Below, in pieces: positions 49,990 to 59,117 of a DNA stretch of 64,000 nucleotides. Below the pieces are notes generated by a model, which did no database searches, was not told the origin of the DNA, and saw only the letters and a program-made list of their open reading frames with translations. The translations under genes were made by a program, and so were the position numbers. The stretch spans positions 1-64,000 of the forward strand of contig NZ_AUAZ01000005.1 in assembly GCF_000428985.1 (NCBI RefSeq), given 5' to 3'. The stretch is from Marinobacterium litorale DSM 23545 (GTDB lineage Bacteria > Pseudomonadota > Gammaproteobacteria > Pseudomonadales > Balneatricaceae). The stretch's first letter is position 1. Each line of letters starts with the position of its first letter.

Positions 49990-50919
49990 TTAGCCGAAAT
50001 TTCGCTTCCACACTTTTTGAAGCTCGCCGACGATACCGCTGCGGAACGCCAGTACACAGATCACGAAGATAAAACCCATGATGATATGGACATAGTTGCC
50101 CAGCTCACCGCCGGAGAGATAGTTCTGCATGGTCACGATAACGCCGGCACCAACCACCGGCCCCAGGATCGTGCCAACCCCGCCGACCAAGGTCATCAGC
50201 ACCACCTCGCCCGACATATGCCAGTGCACATCGGTCAGTGACGCCAGCTGGAACACCAGCGTTTTGGTGGAGCCCGCCAGCCCCGCCAGCGCAGCAGAGA
50301 TGGTGAAAGCGACCCATTTGTAGTTGTTGACCTCGTAGCCCAGTGAAACGGCACGCGGCTCATTTTCACGAATCGCTTTGAGTATCTGCCCAAACGGCGA
50401 ATGAATCGTGCGATGAACCAGCCAGAAACCAAACAGGAACACGGCCAGCACGAAATAGTACATGTTCAGGTTATCGGTCAGATCGATAAAGCCGAACAGT
50501 TCGCCGCGCGATACACCCTGCATGCCGTCCTCACCACCGGTAAACGGTGCCTGAAGATAGAGAAAGAACACCAGCTGAGCCAGTGCCAGCGTCACCATGG
50601 CGAAGTAGATCCCTTCCCGCTTGACCGAGAGCTTGCCAAACACCGCCCCCAGAGCACCGGCAGCGACTGTCCCCAGGATGACCGCAAGCTCGGGCGTGAG
50701 GCCTGAATTCATCATCAGCCAGCCGGTGATATATCCCCCCGTACCGAGAAAGGCAGCGTGACCAAAGGAGAGCAGCCCCACATAGCCGAGCATCAGGTTG
50801 AACGCACAGGCAAACAGCGCGAAGCAGAGAAGTTTGGCCAGAAAGACTGGATAGAGAAAGAACGGCGCTACAACAGCCAGCAGCACGAGCACCACGTAGA
50901 GTTTATTCAGTTTCATCAT
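49990..50919 (-). CDS. livM: Branched-chain amino acid ABC transporter, permease LivM
   Basis: A 309-residue inner-membrane permease with 8-9 helices. The EAA-like coupling motif IRENEPRAVSLGYEVNNYKW, the GYVGLLSFGHAAFLGTGGYI signature and LVGGVGTILGPVVGAGVIV are those of the LivM subfamily. Last gene of the liv operon, 7 bases after livH, followed by a terminator. It should pair with LivH in the translocation pore. Confidence 0.94.
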   Translation of the reverse strand: MMKLNKLYVVLVLLAVVAPFFLYPVFLAKLLCFALFACAFNLMLGYVGLLSFGHAAFLGTGGYITGWLMMNSGLTPELAVILGTVAAGALGAVFGKLSVKREGIYFAMVTLALAQLVFFLYLQAPFTGGEDGMQGVSRGELFGFIDLTDNLNMYYFVLAVFLFGFWLVHRTIHSPFGQILKAIRENEPRAVSLGYEVNNYKWVAFTISAALAGLAGSTKTLVFQLASLTDVHWHMSGEVVLMTLVGGVGTILGPVVGAGVIVTMQNYLSGGELGNYVHIIMGFIFVICVLAFRSGIVGELQKVWKRNFG

Positions 50920-50926
50920 AACCCTC

Positions 50927-51814
50927 TCAGGCCTCCTTACCGAACAGACCGGCCGGCTTGACCAGCAGCACGATCACCATCACCAGAAAGATCACGGTAT
51001 TGGACGCTTCCGGGTAGAAATACTTGGTCAGACCCTCAATCACGCCCATGCCCAGCCCCGTCAGAATAGCGCCACCAATGGAGCCCATACCGCCGATAAC
51101 GACAATGGCGAACACCACAATAAGCAGATTGGAGCCCATATCCGGCGACACCGAGTAGATCGGCGCGGCCATCACACCGGCGAGACCCGCCAGGGCTACA
51201 CCAAAGCCAAAGGTCAGGGTCACGATCAATGGCACATTGATACCAAACGCCTGCATCAGGTGCGGATTTTCAGTACCGGCGCGCAGATAAGCGCCCAGCT
51301 TGGTTTTTTCGATCATCCACCAGGTCAGTCCACAGACCACGACGGATGCGCAGATAATCCAGAGACGGTAATCCGGCAGATACATGAACGGGAGCTTGGT
51401 CCCGCCACTGAGCGCTTCGGGAATGCTGTAGGGCAGACCGGAAGAGCCGTAAAGATGGGTGAAAAGCCCCTGCAGTATCAGTGCTACACCAAACGTCAGG
51501 AGCAGGCTGTAAAGGTGGTCCTCATTAGCGATGGGACGGACCAGGAATCGCTCCATCAGAATGCCGACGAAACCGACAGCCAGCGGCACCACCACCAGCG
51601 CGGCCCAATAGTTTATGCCGAAATAGCTCAGCGCCAGCCAGGCGGCGAAGGCTCCCAGCATGTACATGGCACCCTGGGCGAAATTGATGATCTTGAGCAG
51701 ACCGAAAATGATCGCCAGCCCAAGGCTCAACAGAGCATAGAAAGATCCGTTGATCAGGCCGACAAGCAGCTGACCGAACAGACCGAAAAGATTGATTCCG
51801 AGAAATGTCACCAT
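50927..51814 (-). CDS. livH: Branched-chain amino acid ABC transporter, permease LivH
   Basis: A 295-residue permease with the LivH signatures LLVGLINGSFYALLSLGLAI, FGLLKIINFAQGAMYMLGAF, AGTENPHLMQAFGINVPLIV (coupling helix) and VVIGGMGSIGGAILTGLGMG. It follows the substrate-binding protein gene after a 118-base gap, which may contain an internal processing or attenuation site although no strong hairpin is apparent. Confidence 0.94.
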   Translation of the reverse strand: MVTFLGINLFGLFGQLLVGLINGSFYALLSLGLAIIFGLLKIINFAQGAMYMLGAFAAWLALSYFGINYWAALVVVPLAVGFVGILMERFLVRPIANEDHLYSLLLTFGVALILQGLFTHLYGSSGLPYSIPEALSGGTKLPFMYLPDYRLWIICASVVVCGLTWWMIEKTKLGAYLRAGTENPHLMQAFGINVPLIVTLTFGFGVALAGLAGVMAAPIYSVSPDMGSNLLIVVFAIVVIGGMGSIGGAILTGLGMGVIEGLTKYFYPEASNTVIFLVMVIVLLVKPAGLFGKEA

Positions 51815-51932
51815 AGCCTTGTCCCGTTCACACCCATTTACAGCGACCGCGAACAGCAGTGTTCAATCTGCTCTACCACCCCGGAAAGAGGCGGCAGAGC
51901 AGCACTGCCGTAGCAGGATTCAACTATTGTTC

Positions 51933-53132
51933 TTATTTAAAATCGCATTCGGGCAGCACGGGTGCGAAGGCCTGATCACCCGGGATCACGCTGACGACCT
52001 TGAAGATGTCATCACTGCTGCTGCGTTCTTCGGGCTTGGTGATCTCCACATAGTACATGTCGTGAACCATGCGTCCGTCACTGCGCAGCGTCGCGTTGCG
52101 TGCGAAGAAATCATCCGGCTTCATCTCTTTCATCTTCTTGATAACGGCATCGGAGTCATCGGTACCGGCCGCCTCAATCGCCTTCAGATAATGCATGGTC
52201 ATGGAGTAAGCACCGGCATGACCCATCGCCGGGATCGCACCATGGCGCTCTTTGAAACGCTTGCTCCACTCACGGGTCTGATCGTCATAATCCCAGTAGA
52301 AACCGGTTGTGGTACGCATACCGCCCGCGGTATTGGGATCCATCGCCTGAGCGTTGGGCGTGAATACCAGCAGACCGGCCACATCAACCATCTGCGTCAG
52401 ACCAAATTCGGACGCAGCCTTAAGCGCGTTGACCGTATCGGTTCCGGCATTGGCCAGCGCCACCACATCGGCACCGGAGGACTGAGCCTGAAGAATGTAC
52501 GAGGAGAAGTCAGTGGTACCCAGCGGCGCACGGGCGGCGCCCATAACTTCACCGCCATTTTCCTTGATCACCTTGGTGGCAACGCCTTCAAGGGCATGAC
52601 CAAAGGCATAGTCAGCCGTAATGAAGAACCACTTTTTCTTGCCCGCCTCGACCATCGGCTTTACGGTACCGTTGGCCAGCGCCACCACGTTATAGGTCCA
52701 ATGCACGTTATAGGGTGAGCACTGCTTGGTGGTGAAAGCGTTAGAAGCCGCAGTGGAGATCAATGCAATCTTCTTGGCTTCGGTGGTTACCTTGGTCGCT
52801 GCACCGACCACCGCAGAGGAGACCAGCCCGCCGACCGCATCCACCTGCTCGTTTTCAATCCACTTGCGAACAATGGCCGAGCCCACGTCAGGCTTAAGCT
52901 GATCATCGGCACTGATGACCTCGATCGGCGCGCCCAGCACACTGCCGCCAAAGTCTTCCACCGCCATGTTGATCGCGGTAACACAACCTTCGCCGCAGAT
53001 ATCCGCGTACACGCCGCCCATATCCGCCAACACACCGATCTTGACTTTGCCATCCGATACGTTGGCCAGGGCCGCGGAAGATGCAAATGCGGCAACCGAA
53101 GCTGCCAGTAGGGTCTTCTTAATCATTCTCAT
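51933..53132 (-). CDS. livK: Branched-chain amino acid ABC transporter, periplasmic substrate-binding protein
   Basis: A 399-residue type I binding protein. Signal peptide MRMIKKTLLAASVAAFASSA is cleaved before NVSDGKVKIGVL. VLADMGGVYADICGEGCVTA, GVVSAVVG-type VGGLVSSAVVGAATKVT and FITADYAFGHALEGVATKVI are the Leu/Ile/Val-binding pattern (peripla_BP_6). It is larger than E. coli LivJ/LivK, resembling binding proteins for other hydrophobic or aromatic acids, so substrate is inferred from the operon and liu/mms neighbours. ATG 53132 follows AGGAGAGTGTCG. Confidence 0.9.
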   Translation of the reverse strand: MRMIKKTLLAASVAAFASSAALANVSDGKVKIGVLADMGGVYADICGEGCVTAINMAVEDFGGSVLGAPIEVISADDQLKPDVGSAIVRKWIENEQVDAVGGLVSSAVVGAATKVTTEAKKIALISTAASNAFTTKQCSPYNVHWTYNVVALANGTVKPMVEAGKKKWFFITADYAFGHALEGVATKVIKENGGEVMGAARAPLGTTDFSSYILQAQSSGADVVALANAGTDTVNALKAASEFGLTQMVDVAGLLVFTPNAQAMDPNTAGGMRTTTGFYWDYDDQTREWSKRFKERHGAIPAMGHAGAYSMTMHYLKAIEAAGTDDSDAVIKKMKEMKPDDFFARNATLRSDGRMVHDMYYVEITKPEERSSSDDIFKVVSVIPGDQAFAPVLPECDFK

Positions 53133-53152
53133 CGACACTCTCCTATCGAGCA

Positions 53153-53163
53153 TTGTTATTTTT
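53153..53163 (-). promoter_or_regulatory. A-rich leader motif AAAAATAACAA
   Basis: Minus strand, 20 bases before the substrate-binding protein start, just ahead of its ribosome binding site; identical to the copy before prpE. Confidence 0.55.
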
Positions 53164-53180
53164 ATTTCTCATTTAAGGGA

Positions 53181-53891
53181 TCAAACCCCAAGGTAGGTAT
53201 TCAGGAGCTCTGTCTTGGCTTCAAGCTCACGGGCCTGAATCTCCTCAACGATGTGACCGTGTTCCATGACGTAGTGACGGTCGGCAATGGGGGCTGCAAA
53301 ACGGAAGTTCTGCTCCACCAGCAATATGGTCAAACCCCGCTCCTTGAGCTTGACCAGCACTTCACCCAGCTTCTGTACGATCACCGGCGCCAAACCCTCG
53401 GTGATCTCATCAAGCAGCAGAATATTGGCGCCCGAGCGCAGAATTCTCGCCAGAGCCAGCATCTGCTGCTCACCGCCGGATAGACGGGTGCCCTGGCTCG
53501 TACGGCGTTCATAAAGGTTGGGAAACATTTCGTAGAGCTCATCGACGCTCATGCCGTCGGATCGCACCGCCGGCGGTAACAGCAGGTTTTCCTCGACACT
53601 CAGGCTGGAGAAAATACCCCGCTCTTCCGGGCAGTAACCCAGCCCCAGATGCGCGATCTTGTGAGCCGGTAAACTGATGGTCTCGGTCCCGTTGATATTG
53701 ATCGAACCGCTGCGCCGCCCGACCATATTCATGATCGCCCGCAGCGTTGTGCTGCGCCCGGCACCGTTGCGCCCGAGCAGCGTAACTAGCTCGCCCTGCA
53801 TGATGTTCATATCGATGCCGTGCAGGATATGGGACTCACCATAGAAGGCGTGCAGATCATCAATACGTAGCTTCTCGCGATGGGTACTCAT
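53181..53891 (-). CDS. livF: Branched-chain amino acid ABC transporter, ATPase LivF
   Basis: A 236-residue ABC ATPase. The signature LSGGEQQMLALARIL and Walker B ILLLDEITEGLAP are clear, but Walker A reads LLGRNGAGRSTTLRAIMN: the catalytic Lys is Arg (R46). The DEIT in place of DEPT is a second departure from the LivF norm. Some proteobacterial LivF-like proteins share this form, so the chain is probably functional, perhaps leaning on LivG for hydrolysis. Its ATG overlaps the livG stop by 4 bases. Confidence 0.9.
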   Translation of the reverse strand: MSTHREKLRIDDLHAFYGESHILHGIDMNIMQGELVTLLGRNGAGRSTTLRAIMNMVGRRSGSININGTETISLPAHKIAHLGLGYCPEERGIFSSLSVEENLLLPPAVRSDGMSVDELYEMFPNLYERRTSQGTRLSGGEQQMLALARILRSGANILLLDEITEGLAPVIVQKLGEVLVKLKERGLTILLVEQNFRFAAPIADRHYVMEHGHIVEEIQARELEAKTELLNTYLGV

Positions 53892-54703
53892 CCCCGAGCC
53901 TCCTCAACCACTTCCATAGCAGCCTGCTCATCAGCCCGGTCCTGCTCCTCGCTGGCCGCAGTGCCCATATAGGCCTCACGTACACGAGGGTCGGCTGACA
54001 CAGTGGAGTAATCACCTTCGGTCAGAATGGAGCCGCGCTGCAACACCGTAATCCGGTCCGCCAGCTTGGAAACCACATGCAGGTTGTGCTCGACCATCAG
54101 AATCGTGCGCCCCTTGGACACCTTTTTGATCAGGTCGGCCACCAGACCCACATCCTCATGCCCCATGCCCTGCGTCGGCTCATCCAGCAGCATCAGCTCA
54201 GGCTCCAGGGCAAGCGTCGTTGCGATCTCCAGCGCGCGTTTACGACCGTACGAGAGATCCACAGTCTGTGCCTCGGCAAAATCGGCCAGACCGACTGAAG
54301 CCAGCAGTTCGTAGGCGCGCTCGTTCAGCCGATCAAGCACCTTTTGCGAACGCCAGAAATGAAAGCTATGGCCCTCCTTGCGTTGGAGAGCCACGCGAAC
54401 GTTCTCCAGAACAGAAAGATGAGGAAAGACCGCCGAAATCTGGAATGAACGTACAACCCCTTTGCGGGCGATCGCGGCGGGCTTCATCGCGGTGATGTCA
54501 TCACCGTTAAACAGGATCTGGCCGCTGGTCGGGATCAGAAACTTGGTCAGTAAGTTGAATACGGTTGTCTTGCCGGCCCCGTTAGGGCCGATAAGGGCGT
54601 GAATATGGCCGCGTGCCACCTGAAGATTGACATCATCGACCGCGGTGAAGCCCTTGAACTCTTTAATGAGATTCCGGGTTTCAAGAACGTAGTCTGCACT
54701 CAT
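53888..54703 (-). CDS. livG: Branched-chain amino acid ABC transporter, ATPase LivG
   Basis: A 271-residue ABC ATPase with normal Walker A (IGPNGAGKTTVFNLLT), signature (DLSYGRKRALEIATTLALEP) and Walker B (LMLLDEPTQGMGHEDV). LSYGRKR in place of LSGGQ is usual in LivG. First gene of the transporter operon in the order livG-livF-livK-livH-livM, divergent from liuR. The short tail ASEEQDRADEQAAMEVVEEA is extra and acidic. Confidence 0.94.
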   Translation of the reverse strand: MSADYVLETRNLIKEFKGFTAVDDVNLQVARGHIHALIGPNGAGKTTVFNLLTKFLIPTSGQILFNGDDITAMKPAAIARKGVVRSFQISAVFPHLSVLENVRVALQRKEGHSFHFWRSQKVLDRLNERAYELLASVGLADFAEAQTVDLSYGRKRALEIATTLALEPELMLLDEPTQGMGHEDVGLVADLIKKVSKGRTILMVEHNLHVVSKLADRITVLQRGSILTEGDYSTVSADPRVREAYMGTAASEEQDRADEQAAMEVVEEARG

Positions 54704-54719
54704 GTGTAAACCAAGCCCC

Positions 54720-54730
54720 TTGTTGTTTTT
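54720..54730 (-). promoter_or_regulatory. A-rich leader motif AAAAACAACAA
   Basis: Minus strand, 16 bases before the livG start; identical to the copy before the SDR gene at 41049-41059. Confidence 0.55.
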
Positions 54731-54758
54731 ATGCTGGCTTTCGCACTTGGCGTCGAAT

Positions 54759-54776
54759 CCTTACGTCCACGTAAGG
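54759..54776. promoter_or_regulatory. LiuR-like operator CCTTACGT-CC-ACGTAAGG near livG
   Basis: Perfect eight-base arms, two-base spacer, 56 bases upstream of livG. Shares the TTACGTnnACGTAA core with the site at 54933, so the same regulator should bind both. Confidence 0.65.
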
Positions 54777-54932
54777 CACGGACCAAACCTAGCAATCATC
54801 ACTAGGGGAATACAATTACTACTTTAGTCTAATAAAGACATGTATAGACCGATCTAAAAATACATTTAACTTTTAGAATCAGTATCTTATAAAAAAAATA
54901 ACCCTATTTTTAACCAAGTTAATTATCGGCAC

Positions 54933-54948
54933 TTTACGTTAACGTAAA
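54933..54948. promoter_or_regulatory. LiuR operator TTTACGTTAACGTAAA upstream of liuR
   Basis: A perfect 16-base palindrome 52 bases before liuR, agreeing with the TTTACGTnnACGTAAA type of site known for MerR-family LiuR proteins. It touches the possible -35 box. The rest of this 297-base gap is A+T-rich and holds no gene. Confidence 0.75.
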
Positions 54949-54949
54949 C

Positions 54950-54979
54950 TTGTATTAGCCTTGCCATCACTCCTATTAA
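54950..54979 (+). promoter_or_regulatory. Candidate liuR promoter
   Basis: TTGTAT (54950-54955), 18-base spacer, TATTAA (54974-54979), directly after the LiuR palindrome and ending 21 bases before the liuR ATG. Confidence 0.35.
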
Positions 54980-55000
54980 ATACAGGATTACCCTTACACG

Positions 55001-55423
55001 ATGAGCAAGACCTACTCCATCAGCGAATTAGCCGGCGAGTTTGATGTAACCACTCGCAGCATTCGCTTCTATGAAGATCAGGGCCTTCTGCACCCCTCCA
55101 GGAGCGGGCAGACCCGCATCTACAGCAGCAAGGACCGGGTGCGACTGAAGCTGATACTGCGTGGCAAGCGACTGGGTTTTTCCCTGGCGGAGACACGGGA
55201 GCTGTTCGACTTATGGGACGAAACCCCCGGCGGCAGCGAAAAGCAGCTTCACCTGATGCTCACAACAATCCAAAGCAAGCGCGCCAATCTCGAGCAGCAG
55301 TTAAAAGACATCGCGATGGCGCAACTGGAACTCGACAATGCCGAGACTCGCTGCAAGGCAGCCCTCAAGGAGCTTGAGGACAAGAAGCAAGGGTTGCTTC
55401 AGGACGAAATCAAGTCGGCATAA
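55001..55423 (+). CDS. liuR: MerR-family regulator of leucine/isovalerate catabolism
   Basis: A 140-residue MerR protein: winged helix SISELAGEFDVTTRSIRFYE, DQGLLHPSRSGQTRIYSS, then a long dimerisation coiled coil and no metal-type cysteine cluster; the only cysteine near the end is in ETRCKAAL. As first gene before liuABCDE it is LiuR. Two matching palindromes in the upstream gap suggest autoregulation and control of the divergent liv transporter. Confidence 0.92.
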   Translation: MSKTYSISELAGEFDVTTRSIRFYEDQGLLHPSRSGQTRIYSSKDRVRLKLILRGKRLGFSLAETRELFDLWDETPGGSEKQLHLMLTTIQSKRANLEQQLKDIAMAQLELDNAETRCKAALKELEDKKQGLLQDEIKSA

Positions 55424-55424
55424 C

Positions 55425-55432
55425 TACAACAA
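55425..55432 (+). promoter_or_regulatory. A-rich leader motif TACAACAA before liuA (one mismatch)
   Basis: Eleven bases before the liuA ATG; departs from AAnAAnAA only at its first base. Confidence 0.3.
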
Positions 55433-55443
55433 GGTAGAAAAAG

Positions 55444-56610
55444 ATGATCTCTGCATACTCTGAACTTAATTTTGGGCTGGGCGAAACCATCGATATGCTG
55501 CGCGAACAGATCAACAGTTTCGCCGCTCAGGAGATCGCACCGCGCGCGGAAGCGATCGATCAGGAAAACGCCTTCCCCAACGACCTCTGGCGTAAATTCG
55601 GTGACATGGGCCTGCTCGGCATTACCGTAAAGGAAGCATGGGGCGGGGTCGATATGGGCTACCTGGCTCACGTCATCGCCATGGAAGAGATCAGTCGCGC
55701 GTCGGCCTCCGTGGGCCTCTCCTACGGTGCCCACTCCAACCTCTGCGTTAACCAGATTCACCGTAACGGCAGTGACGCTCAGCGCGAAAAGTATCTGCCC
55801 CGGCTACTGAGCGGCGAGCATATCGGCGCTCTGGCCATGTCCGAGCCCAACGCCGGGTCCGACGTGGTATCGATGAAACTGACCGCTCGCGATGCCGGCG
55901 ACCACTACGTCCTCAACGGCAACAAGATGTGGATCACCAACGGTCCGGACGCCAATGTTTACGTGATCTACGCCAAAACCGACCCCAGTGCCGGCCCCAA
56001 AGGTATTACGGCATTTATTGTCGAGCGTGATACCGAAGGCTTCAGCCAGGCTCAGAAACTCGACAAGCTGGGTATGCGCGGCTCCAACACCTGTGAGCTG
56101 GTATTCCAGGACGCCAAAGTGCCCAAGGAAAACATCCTCGGCGAACTCAACGGCGGCGTAAAAGTACTGATGAGCGGGCTGGACTACGAGCGTCTGGTAC
56201 TTTCCGGTGGTCCACTGGGGATCATGCAGGCGGCCATGGACCTGGTTGTGCCCTATATCCGCGACCGCAAGCAGTTCGGTCAGGCAATTGGCGAATTTGA
56301 ACTGGTTCAGGGCAAGGTCGCGGACATGTACACGCAGATGAATGCTGCACGCTCTTACGTCTATATGGTGGCCATGGCCGCTGACCGCGGCGAAACCACA
56401 CGCAAGGATGCCGCGGGCGCCATCCTCTACTCCGCCGAAATGGCCACCAAAGTCGCGCTGGATGCGATTCAGCTGCTCGGCGGCAACGGCTACATCAACG
56501 AGTTCCCCACCGGCCGCCTGCTGCGCGACGCCAAGCTCTACGAGATCGGTGCCGGCACCTCAGAGATCCGCCGCATGCTGATCGGGCGCGAGCTGTTCCT
56601 GAATAAATAA
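55444..56610 (+). CDS. liuA: Isovaleryl-CoA dehydrogenase
   Basis: Oxidises isovaleryl-CoA to 3-methylcrotonyl-CoA, first dedicated step of leucine degradation after the branched-chain keto acid dehydrogenase. The 388-residue product has [58 protein letters not shown] and [20 protein letters not shown] with the C-terminal [17 protein letters not shown], all standard for IVD. 20 bases after liuR. Confidence 0.95.
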   Translation: MISAYSELNFGLGETIDMLREQINSFAAQEIAPRAEAIDQENAFPNDLWRKFGDMGLLGITVKEAWGGVDMGYLAHVIAMEEISRASASVGLSYGAHSNLCVNQIHRNGSDAQREKYLPRLLSGEHIGALAMSEPNAGSDVVSMKLTARDAGDHYVLNGNKMWITNGPDANVYVIYAKTDPSAGPKGITAFIVERDTEGFSQAQKLDKLGMRGSNTCELVFQDAKVPKENILGELNGGVKVLMSGLDYERLVLSGGPLGIMQAAMDLVVPYIRDRKQFGQAIGEFELVQGKVADMYTQMNAARSYVYMVAMAADRGETTRKDAAGAILYSAEMATKVALDAIQLLGGNGYINEFPTGRLLRDAKLYEIGAGTSEIRRMLIGRELFLNK

Positions 56611-56621
56611 GCATCACCACG

Positions 56622-56632
56622 AACAAGAATAA
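56622..56632 (+). promoter_or_regulatory. A-rich leader motif AACAAGAATAA before liuB
   Basis: Four AA units in register, in the 69-base liuA-liuB gap, 47 bases before the liuB start. Confidence 0.4.
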
Positions 56633-56679
56633 CCAAAGATGCCCGGGCAGCCCCCTGCCCGGCAGAACGGGAGTGTGCG

Positions 56680-58287
56680 ATGACAACACTGCACAGCAAG
56701 ATCAACCCGCGCGCCGACGAGTTCCGCGCCAATCACGATGCCATGGCCACCGCCGTGGCCGACCTGCGCGACAAGGTCGCCCAAGTGGAGCAAGGGGGCG
56801 GCCCCAAGTACCAGGAGCGTCACCTGGCGCGCGGAAAACTCCTTCCACGGGACCGAATCAACGCCCTGATCGACGAGGGTTCCCCCTTCCTGGAACTGTC
56901 CCAGCTTGCCGCCCACGACGTCTATGACGAGTCGGTACCGGCCGCCGGTATCATCACGGGTATCGGCCGCGTCAGCGGCGTCGAGTGTATGATTGTGGCA
57001 AACGATGCCACTGTGAAAGGCGGCACCTACTACCCACTGACCGCCAAGAAGCATCTGCGCGCCCAGGAGATCGCCGAGCAGAACCGCCTGCCCTGCATCT
57101 ATCTGGTCGACTCCGGCGGTGCCAACCTGCCTCGCCAGGACGAAGTGTTTCCGGATCGTGATCACTTCGGTCGAATCTTCTTCAACCAGGCGCGCATGTC
57201 CGCGGCCGGCATCGCCCAGATCGCCGTTGTCCTTGGATTGTGTACCGCCGGGGGTGCCTACGTACCGGCCATGGCCGACGAGTCGATCATCGTGCGTAAT
57301 CAGGGCACCATCTTTCTGGCCGGCCCGCCCCTGGTTAAGGCAGCAACCGGCGAAGTGGTCAGTGCCGAAGATCTGGGCGGTGCCGACGTGCACTGCAAGA
57401 CCTCCGGTGTAGCCGACCACTACGCCGAAAATGATCAGCACGCGCTACAGATCGCCCGGGACTGTGTGCGGAACCTGAACCACAGCAAGCCGATCACTCT
57501 GAACTTGCGCAAACCCGCTGCCCCTCTTTATAGCCCCGAGGAGCTGTATGGCATCGTCGGCACCGACCTGCGCAAACCCTACGACGTACGCGAAGTCATT
57601 GCACGTATTGTGGACGGCTCCGAATTTGACGAATTCAAGAAATATTACGGCACCTCACTGGTAACCGGCTTTGCCCATGTTCACGGCTACCCGGTGGGCA
57701 TTGTGGCCAACAACGGCATTCTGTTCGGCGAGTCGGCGCAGAAAGGCGCTCACTTCATCGAGCTTTGCTGCCAGCGCCGGATACCGCTGCTGTTCCTGCA
57801 AAACATCACCGGATTCATGGTCGGGCGCAAGTACGAAGCCGAGGGCATCGCTAAACATGGTGCCAAGATGGTCACCGCCGTTGCCTGTGCCAACGTCCCT
57901 AAACTGACCGTACTGATCGGCGGTAGCTTCGGCGCTGGCAACTACGGCATGTGTGGGCGCGCCTACAGCCCCAACTTCCTGTGGATGTGGCCCAACGCCC
58001 GTATTTCGGTCATGGGTGGAGAGCAGGCCGCCGGCGTCCTGGCCACCGTCAAACGAGACGGCCTTGAGCGTGCCGGGGAGGAGTGGTCGGCAGAAGAGGA
58101 GCTGGCGTTCAAGAAGCCGATCATCGAAACCTACGAGCAACAGGGCCACCCCTATTACGCCAGCGCCCGACTCTGGGATGACGGCGTCATTGATCCGGCC
58201 CAGACCCGCGATGTGATCGGTATGGGTCTTTCAGCAGCACTGAATAAGCCGATCGGCGAGACCCGCTTCGGCGTGTTCCGCATGTAA
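56680..58287 (+). CDS. liuB: 3-methylcrotonyl-CoA carboxylase, carboxyltransferase (beta) subunit
   Basis: A 535-residue carboxyltransferase of the crotonase-like fold. It receives CO2 from the biotin of LiuD and carboxylates 3-methylcrotonyl-CoA to 3-methylglutaconyl-CoA. Signatures: [80 protein letters not shown] and [20 protein letters not shown]. Length is typical. ATG 56680 follows ACGGGAGTGTGCG. Confidence 0.95.
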   Translation: MTTLHSKINPRADEFRANHDAMATAVADLRDKVAQVEQGGGPKYQERHLARGKLLPRDRINALIDEGSPFLELSQLAAHDVYDESVPAAGIITGIGRVSGVECMIVANDATVKGGTYYPLTAKKHLRAQEIAEQNRLPCIYLVDSGGANLPRQDEVFPDRDHFGRIFFNQARMSAAGIAQIAVVLGLCTAGGAYVPAMADESIIVRNQGTIFLAGPPLVKAATGEVVSAEDLGGADVHCKTSGVADHYAENDQHALQIARDCVRNLNHSKPITLNLRKPAAPLYSPEELYGIVGTDLRKPYDVREVIARIVDGSEFDEFKKYYGTSLVTGFAHVHGYPVGIVANNGILFGESAQKGAHFIELCCQRRIPLLFLQNITGFMVGRKYEAEGIAKHGAKMVTAVACANVPKLTVLIGGSFGAGNYGMCGRAYSPNFLWMWPNARISVMGGEQAAGVLATVKRDGLERAGEEWSAEEELAFKKPIIETYEQQGHPYYASARLWDDGVIDPAQTRDVIGMGLSAALNKPIGETRFGVFRM

Positions 58288-58310
58288 GGCGAAATCGGGA
58301 GAGACGCACT

Positions 58311-59111
58311 ATGGACAATAACAACAACGCGGTGCTGCTGGAGATCTCCGACCGGGGCGTCGCCCAGCTGACACTGAACCGGCCCGAGGTGCATAACGCC
58401 TTCGATGACAGCATCATCGCCGCATTGATCGAAGCGCTGGAGGCCACCGACCGCGATCCGGCTGTCCGTGTTCTGGTACTGCGCTCAAACGGTCGCAACT
58501 TTTCTGCCGGTGCCGACCTGGCCTGGATGAAGCGGATGGCGAACAACAGCCATCAGGAAAATCTGGACGATGCAGGACGCCTGGCTCGCCTGATGGAAGC
58601 GCTGAACAACCACAGCAAACCCACCATCGCTCTGGTGCAGGGCGCCGCCTATGGGGGGGCCGTGGGACTGGCCGCCTGCTGCGACATCGTTATCGCCACC
58701 GAGCAGAGCCAGTTCTGCCTCAGCGAAGTGAAGATCGGCCTGATACCGGCTGTCATCAGCCCCTATGTGGTGCGGGCCATCGGCGAACGGCTGGCTCGGC
58801 GTTACTTTTTAAGCGCCGAGTCATTTAGTGCCCAGGTGGCCGCCGAAACGGGCCTGGTCCATGAAATCGTTGCGGATGCCGCGCTGCTGGACGATGCCTG
58901 TCATCGCATCATCCGCCAGCTGCGCCGTAACAGCCCCCAGGCTATGAGCGCCGCCAAGCAACTGATCTTTGCCGTCAGTGACAAGCCCATCGATAGCGAC
59001 GTCATCGCCGATACCGCCCGCCGTATCGCCGATATCCGCATCAGCGCTGAGGGGCAGGAGGGACTTGGCGCCTTCCTCGGCAAGCGCCCACCGAACTGGA
59101 TCGAGGATTAA
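58311..59111 (+). CDS. liuC: 3-methylglutaconyl-CoA hydratase
   Basis: A 266-residue enoyl-CoA hydratase that turns 3-methylglutaconyl-CoA into HMG-CoA. Oxyanion hole parts FSAGADLAWMKRMANNS and VQGAAYGGAVGLAACCDIVI, then CLSEVKIGLIPAVISPYVV. The ADLAWMKRM stretch is characteristic of LiuC/methylglutaconyl-CoA hydratases. The N-terminal codons (MDNNNNA) hold an A-rich CA motif. Followed 6 bases later by liuD. Confidence 0.93.
   Translation: MDNNNNAVLLEISDRGVAQLTLNRPEVHNAFDDSIIAALIEALEATDRDPAVRVLVLRSNGRNFSAGADLAWMKRMANNSHQENLDDAGRLARLMEALNNHSKPTIALVQGAAYGGAVGLAACCDIVIATEQSQFCLSEVKIGLIPAVISPYVVRAIGERLARRYFLSAESFSAQVAAETGLVHEIVADAALLDDACHRIIRQLRRNSPQAMSAAKQLIFAVSDKPIDSDVIADTARRIADIRISAEGQEGLGAFLGKRPPNWIED
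58317..58327 (+). promoter_or_regulatory. A-rich motif AATAACAACAA inside the start of liuC
   Basis: Four AA units in register within codons 3-6; the run of Asn codons AAT AAC AAC AAC makes it part of the coding sequence. Fits the Hfq/Crc pattern at a ribosome-binding region. Confidence 0.5.
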
Positions 59112-59117
59112 TTCGTC

